A stretch of DNA of 64,000 nt from Hymenobacter sp. 15J16-1T3B (GTDB lineage: Bacteria; Bacteroidota; Bacteroidia; Cytophagales; Hymenobacteraceae). The notes under the pieces are model-generated. The model saw only the letters and a program-made list of their open reading frames with translations, was not told the DNA's origin and did not search any database. The stretch is from the NCBI RefSeq assembly GCF_020711235.1, contig NZ_JAJFAV010000020.1, positions 1 through 64,000 on the forward strand. The letters run 5' to 3'. Numbering within the stretch: position 1 is the stretch's first letter; every line of letters starts with the position of its first letter. Below are positions 1 to 8,699 of the stretch, piece by piece. Both the position numbers and the translations under genes were made by a program.

Positions 1-263
1 AACGTGGGTTCTTCGCCGTTCAGGATGGCTTGCCGGACAATGCCGTCGATACGGGCCTTGGATTCCTGCAGCGACAGGTTCAGGGCTTTCACCTCTTTGG
101 TAGAGCCCATGATGTGTTGCCCCACCGCATCCCACCGGTCAGGCTCGACACTGTACTTCGTGCTGAACTTCTTCTTGACGCTTTTATGCGTGTACTGGAC
201 GTAGATGGTGGTCTTGCCAAAGGTTTTCCGGTCGCTGCGGATGACCAGCTTGGTGGAGGCCAT
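1..263 (-). CDS. Tyrosine recombinase (integrase), N-terminal part, cut by the window edge
   Basis: Reading leftward from an ATG at 261-263, 87 codons run to the window edge without a stop. The protein starts MASTKLVIRSDRK and continues with TTIYVQYTH, KKKFSTKYSVEPDRWD and QHIMGSTKEVKALN. This pattern, a short beta-rich segment followed by xxxxFSTxxxVxPxxWD and a helical linker, is the arm-type DNA-binding domain at the start of tyrosine recombinases of Bacteroidota mobile elements. The SAM-like and catalytic domains (R..H..R..Y) would lie outside the window, so catalytic competence cannot be judged. Tandem repeats and hairpins lie directly upstream. It could mark the end of an integrated element that lies to the left. 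Confidence 0.75.
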   Translation of the reverse strand, partial: MASTKLVIRSDRKTFGKTTIYVQYTHKSVKKKFSTKYSVEPDRWDAVGQHIMGSTKEVKALNLSLQESKARIDGIVRQAILNGEEPT

Positions 264-328
264 AAGTAGTAGGATAGCATGAGCCAGTTGGATTGCCGGC
301 GCCATATCAAAAGTAGGTAAAGTTTTGA

Positions 329-360
329 GTGGGTCCGTAAGTGGGACCGTAAATCCGTAA
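329..360. repeat. Tandem 12-bp repeats upstream of the integrase
   Basis: GTGGGTCCGTAA (329-340) is followed directly by GTGGGACCGTAA (341-352), one base different, then by a partial copy ATCCGTAA (353-360). Short direct repeats just upstream of an integrase start are typical of arm-type recombinase binding sites. That role is inferred from position only. Confidence 0.5.
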
Positions 361-450
361 AAGAGCAAGTGAATTAGAGCTAATTCGATTTATAAAATTC
401 CGTTTAAAGGCCATTTTGGAGGTATTTTAGATAAAGTGTAGTTAATAATC

Positions 451-471
451 AGTGATTCCAGAGGAATCACT
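451..471. repeat. Perfect 9-bp hairpin next to the terminator
   Basis: AGTGATTCC and GGAATCACT are exact reverse complements around an AGA loop. The hairpin sits immediately before the terminator stem at 473. It may be part of a double hairpin ending + strand transcription, or a recombination-related palindrome near the integrase. Confidence 0.6.
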
Positions 472-472
472 C

Positions 473-510
473 AAACCCCTGCTTGCGGCTTGCAAGTAGG
501 GGTTTTTCTT
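473..510 (+). terminator. Rho-independent terminator
   Basis: A 13-bp stem AACCCCTGCTTGC / GCAAGTAGGGGTT (one G-T pair, 5-nt loop GGCTT) is followed by TTTTTCTTT. It reads on the + strand. No + strand gene is visible before it, so it may end a short transcript, or insulate the integrase region from what follows. The remaining spacer from 264 to 658 shows no gene. Confidence 0.75.
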
Positions 511-658
511 TGTTGCGGCGACTCGCACCGAAGGAACGGCGCCCCATCGATCCAGAAGCAGAAACCTGCTGCTGTTGACGCCGCGGCCCGGCTTGTGGAA
601 CGCTTATAGCTAGGACGTTTGCGGCTAAGTTTCGAAGTCGGGGGCGCTGCGCAATACG

Positions 659-3157
659 CTACTTTTTCGCCTTGGTACCCCGCCGCAAGGCCTTGTACGC
701 TTCTATCCAACCGGCACCCAGCAACGCCGCCCCGGCGCACCAGCCCAAGGCGGCCACCGGCACCGGGGCAAAGCCAAACAGCCGCTGCGCGGCCGGCACC
801 AGCAGCGTAGCCAGCAGCAGGCACAGAGTCAGGCCCAGCATCAGCCACAGAATGCGGTTAGGCACACCTAGGGTCTGCCAGACGGACTGCGTAAAGGAGC
901 GGTTCACCAGCGTGAGTCCCAGGTTGCTGAGTACCAGCGTCGCGAAGGTGAGCGTGCGCACTTCCGGCAAAGGAGCGCCCTGTTGCATGAACCCGTAGTA
1001 CACGCCTAGCACCGCCGCCGCAATGCCCACACCCTGCACCAAGCTGCGGCCCAACTCGGCCCGGCCCAGGAAGGTGGTGCTGAGCGGCCGCGGTGGCTCT
1101 TGCATCTGCCCGGCCTCGGCGGGCTCGTTTTCGAAGGCAATGGAGCACGTCGGCCCCATCACCAGCTCCAGAAAAATGATGTGCACGGGCGAAAACAGGT
1201 TGGCAAACTTCCAGCCCGCCAGCAGCGGCACGGCTACAGTCAGCACAATGGGAATGTGGATGGAGACAACGTAGAACACCGCCTTCTTGAAGTTCTGGTA
1301 GATGCGCCGGCCCTGGGCAATGGCCGTGACCATGCCCGCCAAATCGTCGTCGACGAGCACCAGCGACGCCGCCTGCCGGGCTACTTCCGTGCCGCGCCGG
1401 CCCATGGCCACCCCGATGTGGGCGGCCTTAAGGGCGGGGCCGTCGTTGACGCCGTCGCCGGTCATGGCTACCACTTCGCCGCGGGCCTTCAGCGCTTCCA
1501 CCACCTTGAGCTTGGCCTCCGGAAACATGCGGGCAAACACAGCCGTGCCGGGCGCCTGCTGCTGGAGCGCGGCCGCCGGCAAGTCCATCACTTGCTGCCC
1601 GGTGAGCAGGGTATCGGCCCCGGGCAGGCCCACCTGCCGCGCAATGGCCTGAGCCGTTTCGGGAAAGTCACCCGTAATCATCTTCACCTGCATGCCGGCC
1701 GTGAGGAAGGCCTGAATTACGGCTGCCGCATTGGCTTTGGGCGGATTTTCCAAGGCTACCAATCCCAAAAACTCCCAGGCAAAATCGTCCTGCGCGGCTG
1801 GGAAGTCGGGCCCCGCCGGCCGGGCCCGCGCCACGCCCAGCACCCGGTAGCCCTGGCCCGACAGCTCCCGCGTCACACCCCGGACGTCATCGGCTTGTGT
1901 CGGCGCCAGACGGCAGATGGCCAGGATGTGCTCCACGGCGCCCTTGCCGGCCACCAGGGTTTCGTCCCCCACGCGGCGCACGTGCGTCATCATGGGCGGG
2001 GTGCCGGCCAGCGGGTACTCGTGCACCATGGGAGCGGGGACGGCAGCGAGGGTGGGGGCGGCTGCGGCAAAGGCGGCCACGATGGCCTTTTCCATGGCGT
2101 CGAAGGGCTCGGTTTCGCTGGCCCAACGGGCGTAGGCCAGCACGGTGACGGCGCTGGCGGGCAGCGGCCCCGGCACCGGCACAAGACGGGCGGCGGCCCC
2201 GTCGTAGAGCTGGCACACGGCCATGCCCTCCTGGGTAAGAGTGCCGGTTTTGTCGGTGCAGATGACCGTGGCCGAGCCCAGGCTTTCCACGGTCTGGGGT
2301 TGCTTGGTGAGCACGCCCAGGCGGCTCAGGCGGGCCGCGCCCAGGGCCATAAAGGAGCTGAAGGCCACCGGAATTTCTTCGGGCAAAATGGACATGGCCA
2401 GCGTCAGGCCGAAAAGCAGAGCCGTCACCCAGTTGCCGGAGTGGGCGTAATTCACGCCCCACACCAGCGCAAACGCGCCCACTCCCACCCAGGCCATGCG
2501 TAGCACAAACCGGCTCACCTGCAGCTGCAAGGGCGTTTTCTCGGTGGCAATGGCTTGCATGCTCTGCCCGATCAGCCCCAGTTTGGTGCTTGCGCCCACG
2601 GCCGTCACCGTCAGCCAGGCGCGGCCCGCCACGGCGCTGGTGCCGGCGAAGACCGGCTCGTCCGCCGCCTTGGCTACCGGCACCGATTCGCCGGTGAGGA
2701 TGGCTTCGTCCACGGAAAAGTCGCTGGGCTCGGTCACGGTGCCGTCGGCGGGCAGGCGGCTGCCCTCTTCCACCAGCACGGCGTCGCCCACCACCAGGTC
2801 TTCCACCGGCACGGTGACGACGGCGCCGTTGCGGCGCACCCGGGCCCGGGGCTGGGTCAGCTCGCGCAAGGCGCTCAGGGCCCGGTCGCTGCGGAGCTGC
2901 TGGTACACCGAAATACCCGCCACCGCCAGCAGAGCCACGCCCAGGGTCAGGGCCTCGGCTATTTCTCCCAGGGCGATGTAAACCGCGCAGGCCGCCAGCA
3001 GCAGCAGAAACATGGGCTCGGTTGCCACTTCGCGCAGCGTCGCCAGCAGCCCGGAGCGCGAGGCCGCGGTGAGCACGTTGCGGCCGTGGGCGGCGCGGGA
3101 GGCCTCGACGGCGGCGTCGCTAAGACCAGACGGGGAAACGGCGGGAAGCTGAATCAT
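659..3157 (-). CDS. P-type cation-transporting ATPase
   Basis: About 832 residues from ATG 3157 (MIQLPAVSPSGLSD). The sequence shows the phosphorylation motif DKTGTLT with Asp at about residue 302, preceded by a membrane segment with ILPEEIPVAFSS. The actuator motif is LTGESVPV, and the P-domain has MITGDFPETAQAIA and TGDGVNDGPALKAAHIGVAMG. Several C-terminal membrane helices follow. This is the layout of P2-type Ca2+/Mg2+/Mn2+-like pumps of the inner membrane. No N-terminal heavy-metal domain (CxxC) and no CPC motif are seen, so a Cu/Zn/Cd P1B pump is unlikely. Metal specificity is not resolved; the PEEIP variant of the usual PEGLP is worth noting. It is the first of a leftward series of ion-related genes but is separated from the next by about 460 bp, so it is probably transcribed alone. 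Confidence 0.9.
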   Translation of the reverse strand: MIQLPAVSPSGLSDAAVEASRAAHGRNVLTAASRSGLLATLREVATEPMFLLLLAACAVYIALGEIAEALTLGVALLAVAGISVYQQLRSDRALSALRELTQPRARVRRNGAVVTVPVEDLVVGDAVLVEEGSRLPADGTVTEPSDFSVDEAILTGESVPVAKAADEPVFAGTSAVAGRAWLTVTAVGASTKLGLIGQSMQAIATEKTPLQLQVSRFVLRMAWVGVGAFALVWGVNYAHSGNWVTALLFGLTLAMSILPEEIPVAFSSFMALGAARLSRLGVLTKQPQTVESLGSATVICTDKTGTLTQEGMAVCQLYDGAAARLVPVPGPLPASAVTVLAYARWASETEPFDAMEKAIVAAFAAAAPTLAAVPAPMVHEYPLAGTPPMMTHVRRVGDETLVAGKGAVEHILAICRLAPTQADDVRGVTRELSGQGYRVLGVARARPAGPDFPAAQDDFAWEFLGLVALENPPKANAAAVIQAFLTAGMQVKMITGDFPETAQAIARQVGLPGADTLLTGQQVMDLPAAALQQQAPGTAVFARMFPEAKLKVVEALKARGEVVAMTGDGVNDGPALKAAHIGVAMGRRGTEVARQAASLVLVDDDLAGMVTAIAQGRRIYQNFKKAVFYVVSIHIPIVLTVAVPLLAGWKFANLFSPVHIIFLELVMGPTCSIAFENEPAEAGQMQEPPRPLSTTFLGRAELGRSLVQGVGIAAAVLGVYYGFMQQGAPLPEVRTLTFATLVLSNLGLTLVNRSFTQSVWQTLGVPNRILWLMLGLTLCLLLATLLVPAAQRLFGFAPVPVAALGWCAGAALLGAGWIEAYKALRRGTKAKK

Positions 3158-3617
3158 GGGCAGGCACGGGGAAGCGGAAGAAGCCCTGCGAGAGGCCGGC
3201 GCGCGGCATCGGCCGTCGGGTGCGCGCTGAGCGTCAGCCAATCGGCGGGGCTCGGCTATGGGCCGGAGGATACAAAAGAATTGGGGCCTTGAGAAACAGT
3301 TTGGTACAAATGTTAGCCGAGCGGCACCGGTAGGACCGCCCAACGGCCGGCGAAAAGTGGTGCTGAATCGGCGCCCGTCTTTCAGCGCCGCGCAGAGGGC
3401 CACTGGGCGGGCGGCACTCTGACGTTTCGGCTGCCAAACATTGTCCGCGAGTCAACTGCCACATCGGGAGTGCCTCCTACCACGGCTACTTCTGCCTGGC
3501 CTGCTACCGGCGTTCGTTTTGACCACTGCCTCCTTGGCCTCAACAAGCACGGCCATTTTCTTGCCGGGCTTGCGCCCCAGCTGCGCAGGCGCCGGCGGCC
3601 GTTACGAGTTTGGCGGT
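3158..3617. other. Intergenic spacer, no gene seen
   Basis: The 460 bp between the ATPase start and the permease stop contain no open frame with gene-like composition. The ATPase promoter should lie here, reading leftward, but I cannot single out a convincing -33/-7 pair. Confidence 0.5.
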
Positions 3618-4649
3618 TTATGGTACCACGTCCACCGACACGACGCGGCCCTGGTCGTTCAGGTACAACTCGTAGTAATGCTGGTTGAGCTGCCACACTT
3701 CCTCGATCTTGATGACGGGCCGTCCCTGCTGCAGGCGGCGCATCGTGGCTTGCACCGGCGCGGGCAGCCGCGCCAGCGCCACGGGCTGCTCGATGGCGGG
3801 GCTTTCGTCGAGTTCTAGCTCCAGCGTGAGGCTCCGGCTGCGCCACCAGCCGGTCACTTCCAGCTCGTCGCCGAGCAGGGCGGTGCTGGCGCGCAGGTTG
3901 TCGGTGGTGCGCAGCTCGGTGGCGGCCGCGGTGAGCATGAAGCCCCCGCTGAGCACCATGGCCGCGTAGCCCAGGCGCCGGAACGCGGCTTCGGGCAGGT
4001 AGTGAACGATGCGCTTGGTGGCGGCCGTCGCCGCCACGGCTGCCACGGCCACCACGGCTCCGGCCTGCCACGCCGGCCCGGTGAGCAGGCCCAGCGAGAG
4101 GTACAGCGCCAGTTTGATGAAGTGCAGGAGCAACTCGTTGGCCGCGCGGGTGGCAATGACTTGGTCGCGGCTCAGCCCGTAGTGAAAGTAAAACTTGTTG
4201 AACACCAGCCCCACCGCACCGGTCAGGCCCGACAGAAAGCCCGCCAAAAACCCAATGCCGCTCAGCTTCAGCCAGCTGGCGGGCGCGGGCTCAACCGCCG
4301 TCACCGGGGCCGAGCGGCGCAGCATGGTCAGGTTGGAGAGCAGAAACAGACCGATGAACACCTCCAGGTACAGCGGGTTGAGGTATTTCAGCAAGTAGGC
4401 GCCGAGCAGCACGCCCGGCACGGCCCCCGGCACGAAGCGCCGCGTGACGGCCCAGTTGACGTGGCGTCGGAATAGAGCCAGCTTCGAAACGGTGCTGGTG
4501 GCCGTGCCCACGGTGAGGGCCGCCGGCACCGCCGCAGTGGGCAGCACCCGCGTCAGCACCGGCAGCAGCAGCAGGCCCGCTCCGCCTCCGCTTACCGTGC
4601 TGAGGCCGAACGCCAGCACGGCCGCCACAAACACGAAAACCAATCCCAT
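3618..4649 (-). CDS. TauE/SafE-family membrane permease
   Basis: 343 residues from ATG 4649; a TTG twelve bases upstream is an alternative. The N-terminal half has the TauE/SafE pattern: a hydrophobic first helix, then STVSGGGAGLLLLPVL, TVGTATSTVSKLALF and PGAVPGVLLGAYLL. The second repeat contains GFLAGFLSGLTGAVGLVFNK. About eight membrane helices are expected. The family exports or imports small organic anions, sulfite or sulfur compounds across the inner membrane. Unusually, the hydrophobic part is followed by a soluble tail of about 90 residues rich in E and R (EVTGWWRSRSLTLELELDES onward), ending in a small beta-rich segment that resembles a periplasmic PepSY-like sensor. The substrate is unknown. 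Confidence 0.8.
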   Translation of the reverse strand: MGLVFVFVAAVLAFGLSTVSGGGAGLLLLPVLTRVLPTAAVPAALTVGTATSTVSKLALFRRHVNWAVTRRFVPGAVPGVLLGAYLLKYLNPLYLEVFIGLFLLSNLTMLRRSAPVTAVEPAPASWLKLSGIGFLAGFLSGLTGAVGLVFNKFYFHYGLSRDQVIATRAANELLLHFIKLALYLSLGLLTGPAWQAGAVVAVAAVAATAATKRIVHYLPEAAFRRLGYAAMVLSGGFMLTAAATELRTTDNLRASTALLGDELEVTGWWRSRSLTLELELDESPAIEQPVALARLPAPVQATMRRLQQGRPVIKIEEVWQLNQHYYELYLNDQGRVVSVDVVP

Positions 4650-4833
4650 AACGCCTGTCAAGAGTGAGCCCGCAACGCGCTACAGCACCCCCGTAGCCCC
4701 GGCGGCGCAGCTCGGGTAGCTCGGCACAACCACGGCCGGCTCGCCGGGGCCTTGCAGCAGCTGCCGCTGCAGCGGGGAAGGCGCTTAGCAAGTTGCCGCC
4801 TGGGTAAGGGGCCGGCGGGAGCTGGCAACCGGG

Positions 4834-5301
4834 CTAGCGGCCCAGGGCGTTGGACACGGCGTCGCCGCGGGTTTCGGGGTGCATGATCCGGCCGCCCAGA
4901 TTGCCGGCGCGGGCCATCAACCCAAAGCTGAGCAACGCGCCGACCAGCGTCAGCCGGGTGAGCAGCGCGGCGCGGGCGTGGCCGCGCGCCAGCAGCAACA
5001 GGCTGCCCACGGCCAGCAGGCCGGTGAGTTCCAGCGCCCACAGGGCCAGCTCGGCGGCCTCCTCGTGCTCGTGAATGAGGGTGCGCGTCACGCCGGGGTA
5101 GTGCTCCACCACTTCTTCCGCGCCCTCGCCGGTCATGTTGGTCGGAATGGCCAGAGCCGCAGCCACGAGCAGCACAATCAGGCCGGCCTTCACCAGCACG
5201 GGCTGGCGGCGCACCAGGGCCACGAGCAGAAGTACCAAGCCAAATAGGCTTCCCAGGATGGGGGTGTGGTTGAGCAGTAGGTGCAGATGGGCTCCGTTCA
5301 T
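4834..5301 (-). CDS. Small four-helix membrane protein, DUF2231-like
   Basis: 155 residues from ATG 5301 (MNGAHLHLLLNHTPILG). Four hydrophobic segments are visible. The opening HLHLLLNHTPILGSLFG is close to the LHPxxVHFPxxL start of DUF2231 membrane proteins, and further histidines occur in LIHEHEEAA, so haem or metal binding is conceivable. It lies 49 bp downstream of the VIT transporter gene in the same direction, so co-transcription is likely. The function is not known. Confidence 0.6.
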   Translation of the reverse strand: MNGAHLHLLLNHTPILGSLFGLVLLLVALVRRQPVLVKAGLIVLLVAAALAIPTNMTGEGAEEVVEHYPGVTRTLIHEHEEAAELALWALELTGLLAVGSLLLLARGHARAALLTRLTLVGALLSFGLMARAGNLGGRIMHPETRGDAVSNALGR

Positions 5302-5350
5302 GGAAAGTAGGTTGGAAAAGGTGGAGGTAATAAGCAGCGGGGCCGGCGGG

Positions 5351-6040
5351 TCAGGGCGAAACATTGAAAAAAGCCCCCACGATGGCGGTTAGGGCCATGG
5401 CCAGCACGCCCCAGAAGGTGACGCGGGCAGCCGCCTTCAGCACGCCGGAGCCGCCCACGTAGGCGGCCAGCCCGCCCAGCGCCGCCAGAAACAGCAGGGA
5501 GGTGAGCGAAACGGTCCAGACCAGCCACCGTTCGGGCGACACCAGAATCACGAGCAGGGGCAGGGCCGCGCCCACGGTAAAGGTGCCCGCCGAGTCCAGG
5601 GCCGCCTGCACCGGGTTGGCCGACACCGTCTCGGAAATACCCAGCTCGTCGCGGGCGTGGGTGCCCAGCGCATCGTGGGCCGTCAGCTGCCGGGCTACTT
5701 CGTCGGCTAGGGCGGGCGCCAGGCCGCGCGCCACGTAAATGGCAGCCAGCTCGGCGTGCTCGGCCGCTGGCTGGGTGGCCAGCTCGGTCCGTTCCCGGGC
5801 CAGGTCGGCCTGCTCGGTATCGGCCTGGGAGCTGACCGAAACGTACTCGCCCGTCGCCATCGACATGGCTCCGGCCACCAACCCGGCCACGCCCGCCACC
5901 AGCACACTATCGCGGGAGGCGTGGGCCGCGGCCACGCCCACGACCAGGCTGGCCGTGGAGATGATGCCGTCGTTGGCCCCCAGCACGGCGGCGCGCAGCC
6001 AGCCGATGCGGTGGGTGCGGTGATTTTCGTCGTGTCGCAT
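5351..6040 (-). CDS. VIT1/CCC1-family iron/manganese transporter
   Basis: 229 residues. GANDGIISTASLVVGVAAA and GLVAGAMSMATGEYVSVSSQADTE are the hallmark first two helices of the VIT1/CCC1 family, including the conserved D, G and M/E residues. A charged cytosolic loop (RTELATQPAAEHAELAAIY...) matches the metal-binding region, and three further helices follow. Members move Fe2+ or Mn2+ out of the cytosol in exchange for protons. The neighbouring P-type ATPase and DUF2231-like gene suggest a cation-homeostasis set. Length is normal for bacterial members. Confidence 0.9.
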   Translation of the reverse strand: MRHDENHRTHRIGWLRAAVLGANDGIISTASLVVGVAAAHASRDSVLVAGVAGLVAGAMSMATGEYVSVSSQADTEQADLARERTELATQPAAEHAELAAIYVARGLAPALADEVARQLTAHDALGTHARDELGISETVSANPVQAALDSAGTFTVGAALPLLVILVSPERWLVWTVSLTSLLFLAALGGLAAYVGGSGVLKAAARVTFWGVLAMALTAIVGAFFNVSP

Positions 6041-6074
6041 CAGTAGGCGGCGGGCGCGGAGAGAAGACCTCCGG

Positions 6075-7349
6075 TTAGGGCATGGTAAACGACAAGTCGG
6101 CGCTGACGAGGTTGGCCGTCAGACCGGTGCTCTGGCGGTAGTAGGCGTAGCGCAAATCCAGGGCCTTGAACTTGGCCACGCGCCCGCCGAAAGGCGTTTT
6201 GAAGCGGCTGAGGCCATATACTGGCGAGTAGCGCAGGCCCAGCCCGACCTTGTTGGCCGAGAAGTCGGCCAGGTCGTAGTCGGAGGTGTAGTATTCGTCC
6301 CGGATGCTGTGCTGCAGGTAGGGCGCGAAGTAGGTGGCGGCCGTCTGGGTGTGGTAGCGGTAGAAGGGGTAGAGCACGAAGAAGGGCGTCACCTTCACCG
6401 GCGTTTCCAGTTCCACGGTGTGGGCCGTGATGCCAAAATTATCGTTGTAGAAGCGGTAGTAGGCGCGCAGCTGCACCAAGTCGGTGGCGTAGTAGTTCAG
6501 GCGCAGGCCCACCGGGTACTTGTAGCGCTGCCGCGGCAGCAGCTCCGTTTGGGCGGTGCCCACGGCCCCGCCGGTTTCGCGGAAGTACACCCGGTGAAAC
6601 GGCGTGCTCAGCAGCCCCCGCTGGGCCGCCAGCTCGGTGCTGACGGCGCCTTGCAGGCGTTGGGTGAGCACCTGCGAGTACACCAGGTTCAGGTTATAGC
6701 TCTGGCGCGTGTCGTAGCCCGAGCCGTGCTCCCCGCCGCCGCCCGCGCGCAGCTCCACCGGCAAAATCAGCGTGGCGCGGTCGAAAAAGGCCTGGGCGGC
6801 CACGCTGAGCTGGCGGTTGCCGTCGCGCGAGGTTTGGGCCCAGGAGCCGGTGACGTTGAAGGAGAGGTAGTCGTATTCCTTGGAGAAGCCCGCGCCGAGG
6901 CCCACGATGGTGCGCTGGTCGCGCAGCTGGCGCGAGTAGCCGAAGTCGGCGTGGTAGCGGGTGTCTTGGCTGGAAGGCGTCGACAGCACGTAGTCGATGC
7001 GGTCGGTGGAGGCGGAGGCGTACACGTCCATGCCCACGTTGGCCGAAAGGCGCGTCACCGAGTCCAGGGGCACGTTCAGAATGATGGTCGGCGTCAGGTC
7101 CGTCAGCTGCTGCGTGCCGATGCCGCCCTCCACGGCGCCGTGGTTGCCGTCCTGCTGGTAGTAGCTCATCAGAATGTTCAGCTCCGTCTCGCCGCTGTTG
7201 TGCGGGCTGGGCGGGCTCGGCGCGGCCGAGGGCGCGCCGTAGCCGTCCACGCGGTTGGGCGTAGGCGTGGCCTGCGCCCAGCTCAGCAGGGGGAGCAGGG
7301 CCAGCAGCCCGGCGGCGGCGCCCCGGCGCCAGAAAGTAGAGTAGCTCAT
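6075..7349 (-). CDS. DUF3570 outer-membrane beta-barrel protein
   Basis: 424 residues with a signal peptide ending at SWAQA. The rest is made of alternating amphipathic strands with many Tyr and Arg residues (for example ALDLRYAYYRQSTGLTANLV near the end) and closes with a terminal aromatic, SFTMP, consistent with an outer-membrane barrel. The motif SGETELNILMSYYQQDGNHGAVEGG near the mature start is the conserved beginning of DUF3570 (shown here in part only: NILMSYYQQD). It is the last gene of the thioredoxin-ApbE-DUF4266-DUF3570 run, 22 bp after DUF4266. The biochemical function of the family is not established; the conserved partnership suggests an extracytoplasmic redox or electron-transfer role. 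Confidence 0.85.
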   Translation of the reverse strand: MSYSTFWRRGAAAGLLALLPLLSWAQATPTPNRVDGYGAPSAAPSPPSPHNSGETELNILMSYYQQDGNHGAVEGGIGTQQLTDLTPTIILNVPLDSVTRLSANVGMDVYASASTDRIDYVLSTPSSQDTRYHADFGYSRQLRDQRTIVGLGAGFSKEYDYLSFNVTGSWAQTSRDGNRQLSVAAQAFFDRATLILPVELRAGGGGEHGSGYDTRQSYNLNLVYSQVLTQRLQGAVSTELAAQRGLLSTPFHRVYFRETGGAVGTAQTELLPRQRYKYPVGLRLNYYATDLVQLRAYYRFYNDNFGITAHTVELETPVKVTPFFVLYPFYRYHTQTAATYFAPYLQHSIRDEYYTSDYDLADFSANKVGLGLRYSPVYGLSRFKTPFGGRVAKFKALDLRYAYYRQSTGLTANLVSADLSFTMP

Positions 7350-7371
7350 GCGCGTAGTGCGTGTCCGGTCC

Positions 7372-7611
7372 TTAGTTGCAGCCGCAGCCGCCCCCGACTT
7401 TGCCGCCGTTGGCGCCGCCGGCGCCTTCGCGGTAGCTTTCGAAGTTGGTTTCGTAGGTTTCGATGCGCTTGTTGGCCAGCTGCATGTCCTCGTCGTTGAG
7501 GTACATTTTCTGGTAGGCCGCCACCGACACGCAGCTCGTCAGGCCGCTGCCGCCCAGCAGCAGCAGCGCGCCCAGCGCCAGGCGGGGCCAGGGGAGGAGG
7601 GAGAGGTTCAT
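7372..7611 (-). CDS. DUF4266 small lipoprotein
   Basis: 79 residues. A signal sequence leads to the lipobox GLTSC, so the mature lipoprotein is only about 53 residues. The core VSVAAYQKMYLNDEDM and the glycine-rich cysteine tail GGGCGCN are the recognisable DUF4266 features. The four bases between this start and the ApbE stop, and 22 bp to DUF3570, indicate one operon. The terminal Cys-rich motif could bind metal or be modified; nothing more is known. Confidence 0.85.
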   Translation of the reverse strand: MNLSLLPWPRLALGALLLLGGSGLTSCVSVAAYQKMYLNDEDMQLANKRIETYETNFESYREGAGGANGGKVGGGCGCN

Positions 7612-7615
7612 CGGG

Positions 7616-8695
7616 TCAGGGTTTGGCCGCGGTAGCCGGGGCCGGTTGGGTGGAGTAGTAGCGCACCTGCATGCCCTTGGACGTGAGCGTGCGGCCGTCG
7701 TCGGTAATGAGCGTGCAATCCACGCCCTTCAGGCCGTTGATAAAGGCCAGTCCGGCCTCGGCGCCCTTTACAAAGACGACTTCGTCGAGGCCGTCGGCCA
7801 GCTCCACGTCGGGGCAGATGATGGTGACGGACTGCAGCCCGGTGCTCGGCAGGCCGGTGTGCGGGTCGATGATGTGGCCGTAGACCTTGCCGCCCACGGT
7901 GAAGTACTGCTCGTAGTTGCCGGCCGTCACCACGGCCACGTCGGTCACGTCGAGCCAGCTGTTGATGCCGCCGTGCGGGTGCTTTGGGTCGCCGATGGCC
8001 ACGCGCCACAAGGAGCCGTCGGCCTGCCGGCCCCAGCACGACACGTCGCCCGAGCCGTTGATGAGCCCGCCCCGGATGCCCATTTGCTTCATCAGCGCCT
8101 GGGCGCGGCGCACGCCGTAGCCCTGCAGGATGCCGGCCAGGTTCAGGCGCATGCCCTTGTCTTGGAGCATGACGGAATGCGTGGCCGGGTCGAGGATGAC
8201 CTTGCGGTAGTCGATGCGGGCCACCGAGGCTTTGATTACGGCCGGCGCGGGCAGGGCGGCGTGCTCCTGCCGGTCGAACTTGTAAATCTTCTCCCCGCCG
8301 GCGAAGGTGATGTCGAAGGCCCCGCCGCTGAGGGCCGAGAGCTTCAGCGTGCGCTGAATCAGGTCGTACACCTCCTGGTCGACCACCACGGGCTTGAGGC
8401 CGGCGTGGCGGTTGATCTGGGTTATCTGCGAGGTGGAGTCCCAGTAGGAGAAGAGCCGGTCGATGCGCTGCGTTTCCCGAATGCCCGCCCGCACGGCCCG
8501 CCAGCCCAGCGAGTCGTCGGCGGCTACGGCCGTGAAAGTGAAGTGGGAGCCCATGAGGTGAGCCGCGCGCATATAGTTGCGCAAGGGCTTGGGCTGCGCC
8601 AGCGGTGCCTGCGCCCAAGCCCCCGAACGGGCGGCGCCGAGCAGCAGCACCGCCAGCACCGGGAGCCAGGCGCGGCCGCGGAAGATGGAACGCAT
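7616..8695 (-). CDS. apbE: ApbE-like FAD:protein FMN transferase
   Basis: 359 residues with a signal peptide (ending GAWAQA), so it acts outside the cytoplasm. ApbE features in order: MGSHFTFTAVA, IDRLFSYWDSTSQITQIN, LSGGAFDITFA, the FAD-binding stretch VMLQDKGMRLNLAGILQGYGV, LINGSGDVSCWG, and the C-terminal GHIIDPHTGLPS followed by DGLDEVVFV. The enzyme attaches FMN to Thr/Ser in target proteins using FAD. No classical acceptor motif (D-x-x-[ST]-[GA]-A-[ST]) is obvious in the neighbouring proteins. The usual TSGxYxxxF is TAGNYEQYF here. It is four bases before DUF4266 and five after the thioredoxin gene, in one operon. Confidence 0.9.
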   Translation of the reverse strand: MRSIFRGRAWLPVLAVLLLGAARSGAWAQAPLAQPKPLRNYMRAAHLMGSHFTFTAVAADDSLGWRAVRAGIRETQRIDRLFSYWDSTSQITQINRHAGLKPVVVDQEVYDLIQRTLKLSALSGGAFDITFAGGEKIYKFDRQEHAALPAPAVIKASVARIDYRKVILDPATHSVMLQDKGMRLNLAGILQGYGVRRAQALMKQMGIRGGLINGSGDVSCWGRQADGSLWRVAIGDPKHPHGGINSWLDVTDVAVVTAGNYEQYFTVGGKVYGHIIDPHTGLPSTGLQSVTIICPDVELADGLDEVVFVKGAEAGLAFINGLKGVDCTLITDDGRTLTSKGMQVRYYSTQPAPATAAKP

Positions 8696-8699
8696 GGGC

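Noticed and set aside
264-658. tRNA gene as integrase attachment site
   Set aside because: No cloverleaf or T-loop sequence of the GGTTCGAATCC type could be found in the spacer.
1100-2503. Open frame of 467 codons on the plus strand
   Set aside because: It lies opposite the P-type ATPase, whose catalytic motifs are intact on the minus strand.
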